A DNA stretch of 47,299 nt from Streptomyces sp. 8L (GTDB taxonomy: Bacteria > Actinomycetota > Actinomycetes > Streptomycetales > Streptomycetaceae). This document shows, one piece after another, positions 16,809 through 26,408 of this stretch (position 1 is its first letter; the number at the start of each line of letters is the position of its first letter). The notes beneath the pieces are model-generated. The model did not search any database and was not told the DNA's origin. It was given only the letters and a program-made list of their open reading frames with translations. The DNA is taken from positions 1 through 47,299 of the forward strand of contig NZ_JAIUKE010000033.1 of assembly GCF_020176795.1 (NCBI RefSeq), in the 5' to 3' direction. Both the position numbers and the translations under genes were made by a program.

Positions 16809-16840
16809 TTCCGCTCGGCTTCGCTTCCGCTCGGCTTCGC
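16809..16840. repeat. 16-bp direct repeat, two copies
   Basis: TTCCGCTCGGCTTCGC twice in tandem, followed by a partial third copy (CTCG). It lies in the 260-bp spacer between tRNA-Ala and the leuS leader, which holds no gene. Confidence 0.7.
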
Positions 16841-16936
16841 CTCGTCCGGCGGGGCCCATGGGGGCTCCCGAGGCGGACGTCGGGGTTGGAGTGCCCGGGC
16901 GACGTCCACGGTGATCCGCGTCACGCGGATACGGAG

Positions 16937-16963
16937 AGGGCCCGTCCACCGCGGACGGGCCCT
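16937..16963 (+). terminator. Terminator upstream of the leuS promoter
   Basis: AGGGCCCGTCC-ACCGC-GGACGGGCCCT, an 11-bp perfect stem followed by TCCTC. It separates the tRNA transcription unit from leuS. Confidence 0.7.
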
Positions 16964-16976
16964 TCCTCATGCCCAG

Positions 16977-17005
16977 TGCGACGCCTACACGCCCTGCGGT
17001 AACCT
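16977..17005 (+). promoter_or_regulatory. leuS promoter giving a leaderless leader-peptide mRNA
   Basis: TGCGAC (16977-16982), a 17-nt spacer and TAACCT (17000-17005), then 6 nt to ATG 17012. Transcription is predicted to begin at or next to the leader peptide's start codon. Confidence 0.6.
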
Positions 17006-17011
17006 GTCCAC

Positions 17012-17050
17012 ATGCGTGCCGTACGCCTTCTGCTTAGCGAGCCGCGCTGA
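17012..17050 (+). CDS. leuS leader peptide [12 protein letters not shown]
   Basis: A 12-codon open frame encodes [12 protein letters not shown]. The three Leu codons are consecutive (CTT CTG CTT, 17027-17035), and CTT is rare in such GC-rich genomes, so uncharged tRNA-Leu should stall ribosomes here. The stop codon TGA (17048-17050) lies inside the 5' arm of a long hairpin, and an intrinsic terminator follows, before the leuS start at 17160. This is the layout of classical ribosome-mediated attenuation, here controlling the leucyl-tRNA synthetase gene. Coding function is inferred from layout; no homologue search was possible. Confidence 0.75.
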   Translation: MRAVRLLLSEPR

Positions 17051-17092
17051 TCAGTGCCGACGGATGAGAGATCCGGTCGGAGTCAGCGCGGC
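17041..17092 (+). promoter_or_regulatory. leuS attenuator: nested leader hairpin
   Basis: GCCGCGCTGA (17041-17050) pairs perfectly with TCAGCGCGGC (17083-17092). Nested inside, CCGAC-GGAT (17057-17065) pairs with ATCC-G-GTCGG (17071-17080). A stalled or terminating ribosome on the leader peptide would cover the outer 5' arm, changing what can pair downstream. Confidence 0.75.
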
Positions 17093-17094
17093 GT

Positions 17095-17118
17095 CCCCTC
17101 CTGTGCGAGGGGTTTTTT
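17095..17118 (+). terminator. Intrinsic terminator of the leuS attenuator
   Basis: CCCCTC-CTGTGC-GAGGGG followed by TTTTTT, a complete Rho-independent terminator 41 bp before the leuS ATG. T-tract terminators are uncommon in streptomycetes, which supports a regulatory role. Confidence 0.85.
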
Positions 17119-17159
17119 CATTCCCGCGTGCAGAGACGACCGATGGAGCTTCTGAGGAC

Positions 17160-20045
17160 ATGAGCGAGACGAACCCGGCTGCCGCCGGCGCGGAGAACAC
17201 CGCGGCCCACCGCTACACGGCCGCCATGGCCGCCGAGATCGAGGCACGCTGGCAGGACTTCTGGGACGCGGACGGCACGTACGAGGCGCCCAACCCCAGC
17301 GGCGACCTCGCCGGAGACCCCGCGATGGTGGCGCGGCCCAAGAAGTTCGTCATGGACATGTTCCCGTACCCCTCCGGTGTGGGACTGCACGTCGGCCATC
17401 CGCTCGGCTTCATCGCCACCGACGTCTACGCGCGCCACCAGCGCATGACGGGCCACAACGTCCTGCACACGCTGGGCTTCGACGCCTTCGGCCTGCCCGC
17501 GGAGCAGCACGCGGTGGCCACCGGCACCCACCCCAGGGTCTCCACCGAGGCCGCCATGGAGAACATGACGCGGCAGCTGCGCCGGCTGGGCCTGGGCCAC
17601 GACAAGCGCCGCGCGGTCGCGACGATCGACCCGGAGTTCTACCGCTGGACGCAGTGGATCTTCGTACAGATCTTCAACTCCTGGTACGACCCCGCCGTGC
17701 AGAAGGCACGTCCCATCGACACGCTGGTCGCGCAGTTCGAGAGCGGGCAGCGCCCGACCCCCGACGGCCGCGCCTGGACGAGCCTGAGCGAGGCCGAGCG
17801 CGCCGATGTCCTGGGCGGGTACCGGCTGGCGTACGCCTCGGACGCGCCGGTCAACTGGTGTCCCGGGCTCGGCACCGTCCTGGCCAACGAGGAGGTCACC
17901 GCGGACGGGCGCTCCGAGCGCGGGAACTACCCGGTCTTCAAGAAGAAGCTGCGCCAGTGGAACATGCGCATCACCGCGTACGCCGACCGCCTGGTCGACG
18001 ACCTGGACCAGCTGGACTGGCCGGAGGCCATCAAGCTCCAGCAGCGCAACTGGATCGGCCGCAGCGAGGGCGCGCGCGTCGACTTCCCCGTCGGTGACGG
18101 CGGCGACGCCATCACCGTCTTCACGACCCGTCCTGACACCCTGTTCGGCGCCACCTACATGGTGCTGGCGCCCGAGCACGAGCTGGTCGAGAAGATCGTC
18201 CCGGCCGCCTGGCCCGCCGACACGCACGAGGTGTGGAAGGGCGGCCACGCGACACCGGCCGACGCCGTCGACGCGTACCGCAAGCAGGCCGCCTCGAAGT
18301 CCGACGTCGAGCGGCAGGCCGAGGCCAAGGACAAGACGGGCGTCTTCACCGGCGCGTACGCGGTCAACCCCGTCAGCGGCCAGCAGGTGCCCGTGTTCAT
18401 CGCCGACTACGTGCTGATGGGCTACGGCACAGGCGCGATCATGGCCGTCCCCGCACACGACACCCGCGACTTCGCCTTCGCGCGCGCCTTCGAACTGCCC
18501 ATGCGCTGCGTCGTCGAGCCGACCGACGGCCGTGGTCTCGACCCGGCCACCTGGGACGACGCGTTCGCCTCGTACGACGCGGTGCTCGTCAACTCGACGG
18601 GCGCCGACATCACCCTGGACGGCCTGGGCGTGGTCGACGCCAAGGCCCGCGTCACCGCGTGGCTGAGCGACCGGGGCATCGGCGAGGGCACGATCAACTA
18701 CCGGCTGCGCGATTGGCTGTTCAGCCGCCAGCGGTACTGGGGCGAGCCCTTCCCGATCGTCTACGACGAGGAGGGCACCGCCCACGCGCTGCCCGAGTCG
18801 ATGCTGCCGCTGGAACTGCCCGAGGTGGACGACTACTCGCCGCGCACCTTCGAGGCCGGCGACGCGGACACCGAGCCGGAGACGCCGCTCTCGCGCAACG
18901 AGGACTGGGTCGACGTCGACCTGGACCTGGGCGACGGACGAGGTGTCAGGCGCTACCGCCGCGAGACCAACACCATGCCCAACTGGGCCGGTTCCTGCTG
19001 GTACATGCTGCGCTACCTGGACCCGACCAACACCGAGCAGGCGGTCGCCCCTGACATCGAGCAGTACTGGATGGGGCCGCGCGCGGGCATGCCGCACGGC
19101 GGCGTCGACCTGTACGTGGGCGGCGCGGAACACGCCGTACTGCACCTGCTGTACTCGCGACTGTGGATCAAGGTGCTGTACGACCTGGGCCACATCTCGG
19201 CGTCCGAGCCGTTCCACAAGCTGTACAACCAGGGCATGATCCAGGCCTTCGTCTACCGCGACAAGCGCGGTATCGCGGTGCCCGCCGCCGAGGCGGAGGA
19301 GCGCGACGGCGCGTACTTCTACGAGGGCGAGCAGGTCAGCAGGCTGCTGGGCAAGATGGGCAAGTCCCTGAAGAACGCGGTGACGCCCGACGAGATCAGC
19401 GCCGAGTTCGGCACGGACACGCTGCGCCTCTATGAGATGGCGATGGGTCCGCTGGACGTGTCGCGGCCGTGGGACACGCGCGCCGTCGTCGGCCAGTACC
19501 GGCTGCTCCAGCGGCTGTGGCGCAATGTCGTGGACGAGACGACCGGCGAGGTCACGGTCTCCGACGCCGCGGCGGACGAGGCGACGCTGCGCGCGCTGCA
19601 CAAGGCGATCGACGGCGTCACCCAGGACCTGGACGGGCTGCGCTTCAACACCGCGGTCGCCAAGATCACCGAGTTGAACAACCATCTGACGAAGACCGGC
19701 GGCCCGGTCGCACGGCCGGTCGCCGAGCGGCTGGTCCTGCTGGTCGCGCCGTTCGCCCCGCACATCGCCGAAGAGCTGTGGCACCGGCTCGGCCACACCG
19801 ACAGCGTCGTCCACCAGGACTTCCCGGTGGCGGACCCGGCGTATCTCGTGGACGAGACGGTGACCTGCGTGGTGCAGGTCAAGGGCAAGGTGAAGGCCCG
19901 CCTCGAGGTCTCCCCCTCGGTCCAGGACGCGGACCTGGAGGCGCTGGCGCTGGCCGACCCGGCCGTGGTCGCGGCCCTGGGCGGCGCGGGCATCAGGAAG
20001 GTGATCGTCCGTGCGCCGAAGCTGGTGAACATCGTTCCGGCGTAG
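17160..20045 (+). CDS. leuS: Leucyl-tRNA synthetase
   Basis: 961 aa from ATG 17160. Class Ia synthetase charging tRNA-Leu. The HIGH motif is HVGH (residues 77-80, in [14 protein letters not shown]) and the KMSKS motif is KMGKS (residues 732-736). The inserted CP1 editing domain (~240-450) keeps [20 protein letters not shown] and [16 protein letters not shown], including the Asp that anchors mischarged aminoacyl-tRNA. Anticodon-binding and C-terminal domains end in [15 protein letters not shown]. The length is at the long end for bacteria, mainly through an extended N-terminus. Expression is likely controlled by leucine attenuation in the 148-nt leader. A strong terminator follows. Confidence 0.97.
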   Translation: MSETNPAAAGAENTAAHRYTAAMAAEIEARWQDFWDADGTYEAPNPSGDLAGDPAMVARPKKFVMDMFPYPSGVGLHVGHPLGFIATDVYARHQRMTGHNVLHTLGFDAFGLPAEQHAVATGTHPRVSTEAAMENMTRQLRRLGLGHDKRRAVATIDPEFYRWTQWIFVQIFNSWYDPAVQKARPIDTLVAQFESGQRPTPDGRAWTSLSEAERADVLGGYRLAYASDAPVNWCPGLGTVLANEEVTADGRSERGNYPVFKKKLRQWNMRITAYADRLVDDLDQLDWPEAIKLQQRNWIGRSEGARVDFPVGDGGDAITVFTTRPDTLFGATYMVLAPEHELVEKIVPAAWPADTHEVWKGGHATPADAVDAYRKQAASKSDVERQAEAKDKTGVFTGAYAVNPVSGQQVPVFIADYVLMGYGTGAIMAVPAHDTRDFAFARAFELPMRCVVEPTDGRGLDPATWDDAFASYDAVLVNSTGADITLDGLGVVDAKARVTAWLSDRGIGEGTINYRLRDWLFSRQRYWGEPFPIVYDEEGTAHALPESMLPLELPEVDDYSPRTFEAGDADTEPETPLSRNEDWVDVDLDLGDGRGVRRYRRETNTMPNWAGSCWYMLRYLDPTNTEQAVAPDIEQYWMGPRAGMPHGGVDLYVGGAEHAVLHLLYSRLWIKVLYDLGHISASEPFHKLYNQGMIQAFVYRDKRGIAVPAAEAEERDGAYFYEGEQVSRLLGKMGKSLKNAVTPDEISAEFGTDTLRLYEMAMGPLDVSRPWDTRAVVGQYRLLQRLWRNVVDETTGEVTVSDAAADEATLRALHKAIDGVTQDLDGLRFNTAVAKITELNNHLTKTGGPVARPVAERLVLLVAPFAPHIAEELWHRLGHTDSVVHQDFPVADPAYLVDETVTCVVQVKGKVKARLEVSPSVQDADLEALALADPAVVAALGGAGIRKVIVRAPKLVNIVPA

Positions 20046-20087
20046 CGGACCGCCCTGACATGTCGGAGTCGTCAGGGTCTCCCTTAC

Positions 20088-20126
20088 GGGGCGGTTGGGG
20101 GTTCGGGAGGAACCCCCGACCGCCCC
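20088..20126 (+). terminator. Strong terminator after leuS
   Basis: A 17-nt arm GGGGCGGTTGGGGGTTC (20088-20104), loop GGGAG, and complement GAACCCCCGACCGCCCC (20110-20126) with one wobble. It sits 42 bp after the leuS stop. Confidence 0.85.
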
Positions 20127-20182
20127 GCTGCGTTTACCGTGGGAGGGACCGCTGAGAACCGTGACCTTTCGGAGGGCCACCC

Positions 20183-20944
20183 ATGGAAGCCGTGCTCCTG
20201 ATCGTGGTGCTCCTCTTCGTCGTCGCCGTGCTGTTCGGCGCGTACGCGACGGTCAAGGCGGTCGGAGCGGCGAAGCGCGGCGTGGACCGCACGATCGCCC
20301 AGGCGCGGCGTTCGGTCGAGGACACGACCCTGCGCGCCAAGAGCTTCGGGCAGCCGGGATTGACGGGCGAGCTGGCACAGCTGCGGCTGCGGTTGCGGAC
20401 ATCCATGCGCGCCACCCAGGACGCGCTGTACACGGGCGTCGAGGCGGACGCGTCGCTCCAGGAGTCCGTACGGCTCTTCGAGCGGCTCAGCGCGCACGGG
20501 CACGAACTGGACGGCCAGCTCAAACAGGCGGAGCGCGACCCGGACCGGGCGCGGGTCGGGTCGCGTGTGCAGGAGCTGCGGGACAGGACCGAGCAGATCA
20601 CGCACGCGGCGGACTCGCTGCGGTGGGCCGTCAGGGACCGGGCGCGGAAGTTCGCGGACGACGACCTGTCGTCCCTGAGCGCGGACATCGACGTGGAGTC
20701 CGGGGCGCTTCGGCACTGGGCCCCGGTGGACGAGGCGGCCGGAGCGGACGGCCCCGCGCGGGCCGGCCGGCAGGCGGCGGAGCGCGGCCGGGAGCCGTGG
20801 ACCGCTCCGACCGGAGAAGCTGGAGCAGCCGGAGCGCCGGGACCCGAGGCGCTCGGCCCCGCCGACGGGCGCCCCCTCGACGGCACCCACCGCTGGACGA
20901 AGAACCCGTGGCGCAAGTCGGCCCGGCCGGAGGCGTCGAACTGA
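20183..20944 (+). CDS. Membrane-anchored helical protein, function unknown
   Basis: 253 aa. One N-terminal helix (AVLLIVVLLFVVAVLFGAY, residues ~3-21) anchors a long, strongly helical and charged region (~30-170), probably coiled-coil: RGVDRTIAQARRSVEDTTLR, LAQLRLRLRTSMRATQDALY, SRVQELRDRTEQITHAADSL. The last ~80 residues are disordered (Ala/Gly/Pro-rich), ending in a basic WTKNPWRKSARPEASN. No catalytic motif is seen. It resembles structural membrane coiled-coil proteins of actinobacteria. GGAGGG lies about 8 nt before the ATG. It forms its own short unit after the leuS terminator. Confidence 0.75.
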   Translation: MEAVLLIVVLLFVVAVLFGAYATVKAVGAAKRGVDRTIAQARRSVEDTTLRAKSFGQPGLTGELAQLRLRLRTSMRATQDALYTGVEADASLQESVRLFERLSAHGHELDGQLKQAERDPDRARVGSRVQELRDRTEQITHAADSLRWAVRDRARKFADDDLSSLSADIDVESGALRHWAPVDEAAGADGPARAGRQAAERGREPWTAPTGEAGAAGAPGPEALGPADGRPLDGTHRWTKNPWRKSARPEASN

Positions 20945-21103
20945 CGGATCACGCGGTGTCCTCCGCCGGTGCGACGCCCTCGCGGTGCCGGTGGTGTGTC
21001 CGCGCGTGGTGACGAGAGGGGCTCTGCCGGCTCGCGGCGCCGGGCCGGGGCCGGTCCTTCCGGTTTCCCGAGGCCCGGGCCGTCTGGCGGCCACGGCTGC
21101 GGG

Positions 21104-21109
21104 TAACCT
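21104..21109 (+). promoter_or_regulatory. -10 element of degV, leaderless
   Basis: TAACCT with 7 nt to ATG 21117, the same hexamer and spacing as before the leuS leader peptide. Confidence 0.5.
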
Positions 21110-21116
21110 CCGGGGC

Positions 21117-21965
21117 ATGTCCCGCCATGTCGCCATCGTCACCGATTCCACGGCCTACCTGCCCCCCGTGACGATGCGGCGGCACGGCATCACGGCGGTG
21201 CCGCTGACCGTCGTGGTCGGCGACGAGGCGCTGGAGGACGGCAGCGAAATCTCGGCCGGCGCCGTGGCCGAGGCGCTGCGCAAGCACCGTTCGCTGACCA
21301 CGTCCCGGCCCAGTCCCGAGACGTTCGCCGCCGCGTACCGGAAGGCCGCGGAGGCCGGGGCGACGGGCGTGGTGTCCCTGCACCTCTCCGCGGAGTTCTC
21401 CGGGACGTACGACGCGGCGGTGCTGGCCGCCAAGGACGCTCCGGTACCGGTACAGGTCCTGGACACCGGCGTGGGGGGGATGGCCCTCGGCTTCTGCGCG
21501 CTGGCGGCGGCGCGGGCCGCGGAGACCGGCGGCGGGCTCGACGACGCGGTCGCCGCCGCCGAGAAGCGGGCCAGGGCGACCTCCGCCTACTTCTACGTGG
21601 ACACGCTCGACTACCTCCGCAGGGGCGGGCGGATCGGTGCCGCGCAGGCGCTGCTCGGCTCGGCCCTCGCCGTGAAGCCGCTGCTCCACCTCGACGAGGG
21701 GCGGATCGAGCTGCTGGAGAAGGTGCGGACCGCGTCCAAGGCCATCGGAAGGCTGCGCGACATCGTGGTCGAGCGCGCGGGGGCGGGCGAGGTGGACATC
21801 GCGGTGCACCATCTGGCCGCGCCGGACCGCGCCGCCGCCCTGGCTGAACAGCTCGCGGCGCGGGTCCCGGGACTCGCCGAACTCCATGTGAGCGAGGTCG
21901 GAGCGGTGATCGGCGCCCACACCGGGCCCGGACTGCTGGGCGCCGTGGTCTCGCCGCGGGGGTGA
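21117..21965 (+). CDS. DegV family fatty-acid-binding protein
   Basis: 282 aa. DegV proteins bind a fatty acid in a buried pocket, and some (FakB) present it to a fatty-acid kinase. Landmarks are the start VAIVTDSTAYLPP, the TSRPSPETF segment, LSAEFSGTYDAAVLAA, and TLDYLRRGGRIGAAQALLG, which lines the ligand entrance. The C-terminal HTGPGLLGAVV closes the fold. The ATG at 21117 is preferred over upstream in-frame starts because it begins the family sequence directly and lies 7 nt after a good -10. No fakA-type kinase is in the window, so its partner is unknown. Confidence 0.93.
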   Translation: MSRHVAIVTDSTAYLPPVTMRRHGITAVPLTVVVGDEALEDGSEISAGAVAEALRKHRSLTTSRPSPETFAAAYRKAAEAGATGVVSLHLSAEFSGTYDAAVLAAKDAPVPVQVLDTGVGGMALGFCALAAARAAETGGGLDDAVAAAEKRARATSAYFYVDTLDYLRRGGRIGAAQALLGSALAVKPLLHLDEGRIELLEKVRTASKAIGRLRDIVVERAGAGEVDIAVHHLAAPDRAAALAEQLAARVPGLAELHVSEVGAVIGAHTGPGLLGAVVSPRG

Positions 21966-22006
21966 CGCCGAGGGGGCGGGGTGTTGCTGCGGAGGTGCCG
22001 GCGGGG

Positions 22007-22160
22007 AGGCGCCCGGGGGCGTGGCGTTGCCGCGTGAGTGGCGCCGCGAAGGGCAGCGTGGCGCGGAGCGGGCGTCCATGGCCAGGCGCCCGGAGGCGTG
22101 GCGTTGCCGCGGGGATGGCGGCGCGGAGGGCAGCGCGGTGCGGCGCGGGCGTCGGTGGCG
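22007..22160. repeat. 77-bp imperfect tandem duplication between degV and comEA
   Basis: Two units (22007-22083 and 22084-22160), both beginning AGGCGCCCGG and continuing with GGCGTGGCGTTGCCGCG. They diverge by scattered substitutions. The 21966-22269 gap holds no gene. Confidence 0.7.
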
Positions 22161-22191
22161 GCCTGGCTGTTCACTCGCGTGAGTGGCCGCG

Positions 22192-22218
22192 TTATCCACA
22201 ATCGTGGAGTTGTCCACC
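22192..22218 (+). promoter_or_regulatory. Two DnaA-box-like sites upstream of comEA
   Basis: TTATCCACA (22192-22200) is an exact match to the bacterial DnaA-box consensus TTATNCACA. TTGTCCACC (22210-22218) differs at one position from the streptomycete form TTGTCCACA. They are on the same strand with starts 18 bp apart, 39 bp before the comEA -10. Confidence 0.5.
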
Positions 22219-22256
22219 GATTCCGATCAAGATCATCGCGATGTGACGCGGATGCC

Positions 22257-22262
22257 TACCGT
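22257..22262 (+). promoter_or_regulatory. -10 element of comEA, leaderless
   Basis: TACCGT with 7 nt to ATG 22270. No clear -35. Confidence 0.4.
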
Positions 22263-22269
22263 GTGACGC

Positions 22270-23619
22270 ATGACCACGCTCCGTGTTCGCCAGGTGACTT
22301 CCCGCTCGTTCCCGTGTCCGTCCCTGTCTTCGTCCCCGTTCCCGTCTCCGTCCTCGCCTCCGATCGAGTCTTCGCTGGTATCGCGTTCTGTTGTCCGATC
22401 CGTTACGCGCTCCCCTTCCAGCGGTCCCGGCCGCGCGCCGGGCTCTGACGGGCGCGCCTCCGCGCGGCACGGTGCCCGCGCGTTCGCCCGCGCGCGGACA
22501 CGATCAGCGGCTGCGGCTGCGCCTGCCGAGATGCCTACGGATGCGGATGCGGATACGGAGATGGAGACGGGCAGGGACGCGCTGCGGGACGCGCCCAGGG
22601 ACGCGGGCCGTGCGCCCGGCCATGCCGAGCCGTCTCCCGCGCCGGACGCGGCGCGGGACCGCGCCACCGCGTTACTGGGGCGGGGGCCGTCGGTTCCCGC
22701 ACCGGCGTCGGAGCCATCGCCGGAGCCATGGCCGGAGGTCGATGCGGCACCTGCGGCGCCCGAGGTGTCCGTCGTGCCACGGACCGAGGCAATGCGCGAG
22801 CCGCCGCCGGCCGGGCCTGCCGGGATGCCCGCCGGGCCGCCCACGGGGAGGATGCGTCGCCGCGAGCGGTATGTGTCCGCGCTGCGGGACCGCCTTCCGC
22901 TGTGGGTGCGGCTGCGGGTGGGGATCGAGCCGAAGGCGCTGGCGGCTCTGGGCGCCGTGCTCGTGGTGGCCGCGGTCCTGGCCGTCCAGCACTTCTGGGT
23001 CGCACGGCCGCGCGCGGTCACCGCCCCGGAGGCCGCGGGAGCCGTCCGGCAGGCCCGCGCGGCGGAGTTGCCCGACGCTCGTCCGGGGCCCTCGGCGGGC
23101 TTGCGATCGTCCCCGCTCGCTCCCTCTTCCGTGTCGGCTGCGCCGTCCGGGGCGTCCGGCCCGGCCTCCGGAGCCGGTGTGGTCGTCGTCGACGTGAGCG
23201 GGACGGTGCGCCACCCCGGCGTACTGCGGCTTCCCGCCGGATCGCGCGTGGAGGACGCGATGCGCGCGGCCGGCGGGCCGAAGGACGGTACCGACCTCGC
23301 GGGTGTGAACAGAGCGCGTGTGCTGGTGGACGGCGAGCAGGTGGTCGTCGGCGGGCCCGCGGGTGCGGCCCCGGCCGGAGGCGCGCCGGCCGGCCCCCCC
23401 CCCCCCGCCGCCCCCCCCGCGCCCGGCGCGCCGATCAGTCTGAACACGGCGACGCTGGAGCAGCTCGACACACTGCCGGGCGTCGGCCCCGTGCTGGCGC
23501 AGCACATCCTCGACTACCGCGGTCAGAACGGCGGGTTCCGGAGCGTGGACGAACTGCGCGAGGTCAACGGCATCGGGGATCGCCGGTTCGCCGACCTTGA
23601 GGCGCTGGTGACGCTGTGA
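22270..23619 (+). CDS. comEA: ComEA-type DNA-binding protein (SLBB + helix-hairpin-helix)
   Basis: 449 aa, much longer than the ~200-aa ComEA of competent bacteria because residues 1-~195 are low-complexity Ser/Pro/Ala-rich sequence. A transmembrane helix ([20 protein letters not shown], ~235-255) is followed by an SLBB-like domain ([20 protein letters not shown], then [20 protein letters not shown]) and a C-terminal helix-hairpin-helix pair ([40 protein letters not shown]) that binds DNA. Codon 135 is TTA (22672-22674), the only in-frame TTA I found in the window, so expression should depend on the bldA tRNA. A C-rich tract (about 23393-23418) codes for the Pro/Ala linker and is a frameshift risk. 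It overlaps comEC by 4 bp. Confidence 0.88.
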   Translation: MTTLRVRQVTSRSFPCPSLSSSPFPSPSSPPIESSLVSRSVVRSVTRSPSSGPGRAPGSDGRASARHGARAFARARTRSAAAAAPAEMPTDADADTEMETGRDALRDAPRDAGRAPGHAEPSPAPDAARDRATALLGRGPSVPAPASEPSPEPWPEVDAAPAAPEVSVVPRTEAMREPPPAGPAGMPAGPPTGRMRRRERYVSALRDRLPLWVRLRVGIEPKALAALGAVLVVAAVLAVQHFWVARPRAVTAPEAAGAVRQARAAELPDARPGPSAGLRSSPLAPSSVSAAPSGASGPASGAGVVVVDVSGTVRHPGVLRLPAGSRVEDAMRAAGGPKDGTDLAGVNRARVLVDGEQVVVGGPAGAAPAGGAPAGPPPPAAPPAPGAPISLNTATLEQLDTLPGVGPVLAQHILDYRGQNGGFRSVDELREVNGIGDRRFADLEALVTL

Positions 23620-26246
23620 CAGGACGGAGGGCACCGGACGAGGCACCAGGGGCGACGCCGAGCGTGACGGACGGCACCGCGGAAGGCCCCGGGGGGCGCG
23701 CCTGGGATCGCACCGCGGAAGGCACGGGCGGTCGCGCCGCGAGGCGTATCGGGGACCGCATCACCGAACGCCCTGCGGGTCGCGCCCGGGACCGCGCCTT
23801 GGTGGGCAGCCGTCTCGGGGACCCCGATCCGCGGCAGGAGGGGCCGGCCGACCTGCGGCTCGTGCCGCCGGCACTGGCCGTGTGGGGAGCGGCGGCCCTG
23901 GCGGTCGGCCTGCCCGGTGTCTGGGCCGCCGTCGCCACCGCGGGGGCTCTGGTATCGGCGGCGGCGCTCTGGGCGTGGCGGTCGCGGGTGTGGTGCCTGG
24001 TCGCGATGACCGTCCTGTGCTGCGCCGCGGCGGGCGCCGCGTCCGGCGGGCTGCATGCCGCGGACGTCCGGCGCGGCCCCGTGCCGGAGATCGCCCAGCG
24101 GTACGGGCGGGCTGAGGTCGAGGTGATTCTCAGCACCGATCCCCGGCCGGTGCGCCGGAAGGTGACCGGGGACCATCTGGCCCCCGAGCAGCTCATGTTC
24201 GATGCCGACGTGATTCGGGTGTCGTCGCGGGCCGGGCCGGTCACGGAGGTCAGGACACCGGTGCTCGTGTTCGTCGACCCCGATGAACACCTCGGCGCCT
24301 GGAGGCGGTTGCTGCCGTCGACGCGGCTGCGGTTCGCGGGCAGGCTGGCCCCGCCGTTCGAGGACGACCCCGGGCACGCCGCCCTGCTGTGGCCGGTGTC
24401 CAAGGGCCCCCCGCCGGTCGTGACGGGCCGCCCGTCCTGGGCGCAGCGCACGGCGGGCGCGCTGCGGGCGGGGCTCCGGCGGGCGACGGACCCGCTCCCC
24501 GCCGACGCGCGGGCGCTGCTGCCGGGACTGGTCGTGGGCGACACGTCCCGGGTCCCGCCCGAGCTGGACGCGGCGTTCAGGGCAACGGACCTGGCTCATC
24601 TGACGGCGGTCTCCGGCGGGAACCTGAACGTCATCCTCGCGCTGCTGATCGGGCCGCCCGCGCTCGCGCTCAGAGCCGAACGGCGGGGCCTCGCCGCCCG
24701 GCTGGGGGTCCCGCTGCGGGCCACCGCGGCGCTCGGCGGCGGGCTCACGGTGGCGTTCGTCGTGGTGTGCAGGCCCGAACCGAGCGTGCTGCGAGCCGCG
24801 GCGTGCGGTCTGGTGACGCTGCTCGCCCTCGCGACCGGGCGGCGCAGGTCGCTGATCCCCGCGCTGGCCGCCGCCGTGCTCGGCCTGGTGCTCTACGACC
24901 CCTGGCTGGCGCGGAGTTACGGGTTCACGCTGTCCGTCCTCGCCACCGGCGCGCTGCTGACGGTCGGGCCCCGGTGGTGTGCCGCGCTCGTGCGGCGCGG
25001 AGTGCCGGTGCGCCTCGCGGAGGTGCTGGCGGCGGCGGGCGCGGCACAGGCCGTGTGCGCCCCGGTCGTGGCGGTGTTCGCGGCTCGGGTCGGGCTGGTC
25101 GCCGTGCCGTGCAACCTCGCGGCGGAGCTGGCGGTCGCGCCCGCCACCGTGCTCGGCTTCGCTGCGCTGGCCGCCGCTCCGGTGGCGATGCCGGCCGCGG
25201 AGGTGCTGGCCCGGTGCGCGGGGTGGCCCGCCGGATGGATCGCCGGGGTGGCCAGAGCGGGGGCCGCGCTGCCGGGCGCCGAGCTGACCTGGCCGGGTGG
25301 CTGGCCGGGCGGGGCGCTGCTGGCCCTGGTGACGGTGTTCGTGCTGCTCGCCGCGCGCGGGCTGGGGCGCAGGCCCTGGACGGCCGCCGGATGCGCGGTG
25401 CTGCTGCTCCTGGCGCTGCTGCGACCGCCGTCCATGGCCCGGTTCATGACGGGCTGGCCGCCGCCCGGCTGGTCCTACGCGATGTGCGACGTGGGACAGG
25501 GGGACGCGACGGTGCTGGCGGCCGGCCCGGGCAGCGCGGTCGTGGTGGACGCCGGGCCGGACCCCGCCCTGGTGGACGGCTGCCTGCGGCAGCTCGGCGT
25601 GACACGCGTTCCGCTGCTGTTGCTCACGCACTTCCACGCGGACCATGTCACAGGGCTGCCGGGCGTGTTGCGGGGGCGTTCGGTCGGTGAGATCGAGACG
25701 ACGACCTTCGCGGAGCCGGCGGGCGAGGCCGCGTTCGTGCGGCGGACGGCGGCCGCCGCAGGGGTTCCCGTGGTGCGCGTCACCCCGGGGGAGCGGCGCA
25801 CCACGGGGCCGTTGACCTGGCGGGTGCTCTGGCCCAGGGCCGGGCCCGGCCCCGTGACGGGCGAGCCCAACGACTCCAGCGTCACGCTGTACGTGACGGT
25901 CGATCACGGCCCCACGCTGCTGCTGCCGGGCGATCTGGAGCCCGCCGCACAGCGGTCGTTGCTGCGGGGCGGGCCCCCGGTGCCTGCCGTCGACATCCTG
26001 AAGGTCGCCCACCACGGCTCCGCGTACCAGGACGCGCGTCTACTGCGTGTCCTGCGGCCACGGCTGGCGCTGATCTCGTGCGGGAAGGGCAACCCGTACG
26101 GGCATCCCTCGCCCACCACGGTGGGGCTGCTACGGGCCTGGGGCGCGGTGGTGTTGCGGACGGACAAGGACGGCGACATCGCCGTCACGGGGAGCGGAAG
26201 CGGCCTGCGCGCGGTATCCCGTCTGGCGGACCGGTCGTCGCCGTGA
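23616..26246 (+). CDS. comEC: ComEC/Rec2-family DNA-uptake channel with metallo-beta-lactamase domain
   Basis: 876 aa from GTG 23616 overlapping the comEA stop (GTGA). Residues 1-~85 are a Gly/Arg-rich tail with loose repeats ([26 protein letters not shown]). Then come two helices, an OB-like soluble domain (~120-250), and the multi-helix Competence domain with [19 protein letters not shown] and [15 protein letters not shown]. The C-terminal metallo-beta-lactamase domain (~620-870) has [35 protein letters not shown] and [11 protein letters not shown], with its metal ligands intact, so it may be a nuclease. Natural transformation is not established in streptomycetes, so a role in DNA uptake or recycling is inference. 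Confidence 0.92.
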   Translation: MTGRRAPDEAPGATPSVTDGTAEGPGGRAWDRTAEGTGGRAARRIGDRITERPAGRARDRALVGSRLGDPDPRQEGPADLRLVPPALAVWGAAALAVGLPGVWAAVATAGALVSAAALWAWRSRVWCLVAMTVLCCAAAGAASGGLHAADVRRGPVPEIAQRYGRAEVEVILSTDPRPVRRKVTGDHLAPEQLMFDADVIRVSSRAGPVTEVRTPVLVFVDPDEHLGAWRRLLPSTRLRFAGRLAPPFEDDPGHAALLWPVSKGPPPVVTGRPSWAQRTAGALRAGLRRATDPLPADARALLPGLVVGDTSRVPPELDAAFRATDLAHLTAVSGGNLNVILALLIGPPALALRAERRGLAARLGVPLRATAALGGGLTVAFVVVCRPEPSVLRAAACGLVTLLALATGRRRSLIPALAAAVLGLVLYDPWLARSYGFTLSVLATGALLTVGPRWCAALVRRGVPVRLAEVLAAAGAAQAVCAPVVAVFAARVGLVAVPCNLAAELAVAPATVLGFAALAAAPVAMPAAEVLARCAGWPAGWIAGVARAGAALPGAELTWPGGWPGGALLALVTVFVLLAARGLGRRPWTAAGCAVLLLLALLRPPSMARFMTGWPPPGWSYAMCDVGQGDATVLAAGPGSAVVVDAGPDPALVDGCLRQLGVTRVPLLLLTHFHADHVTGLPGVLRGRSVGEIETTTFAEPAGEAAFVRRTAAAAGVPVVRVTPGERRTTGPLTWRVLWPRAGPGPVTGEPNDSSVTLYVTVDHGPTLLLPGDLEPAAQRSLLRGGPPVPAVDILKVAHHGSAYQDARLLRVLRPRLALISCGKGNPYGHPSPTTVGLLRAWGAVVLRTDKDGDIAVTGSGSGLRAVSRLADRSSP

Positions 26247-26368
26247 GAGACACGTCTGCAATCATCTGCTCGTCAGGGAAGCGGACGAACCCATTCTTTA
26301 CCGGTCCGTACGTTTGCCTGGAACAGTTCAAGAGTGGTCGAATGCCAATCCGTTCAGGGGTCTGAGGG

Positions 26369-26380
26369 CAGGGCGCCCTG
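26369..26380. promoter_or_regulatory. 12-bp palindrome upstream of the YceI gene
   Basis: CAGGGCGCCCTG, a perfect palindrome 28 bp before ATG 26409. It could be an operator or a small RNA hairpin. Confidence 0.3.
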
Positions 26381-26408
26381 AGGAGTCCAGAGCACAGGGG
26401 TAGCTAAA

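Noticed and set aside
16981-17118. T-box riboswitch before leuS
   Set aside because: The T-box AGGGUGG-type sequence and specifier loop are not seen; a Leu-codon leader peptide with terminator explains the region better.
17118-20180. 1020-aa minus-strand frame opposite leuS
   Set aside because: leuS is certain on the plus strand; the antisense frame has no recognisable domain.
26316-26345. ECF-sigma promoter (GGAAC upstream of the YceI gene)
   Set aside because: No -10 partner (GTC or GTT) at the 16-19-nt spacing expected; probably chance.
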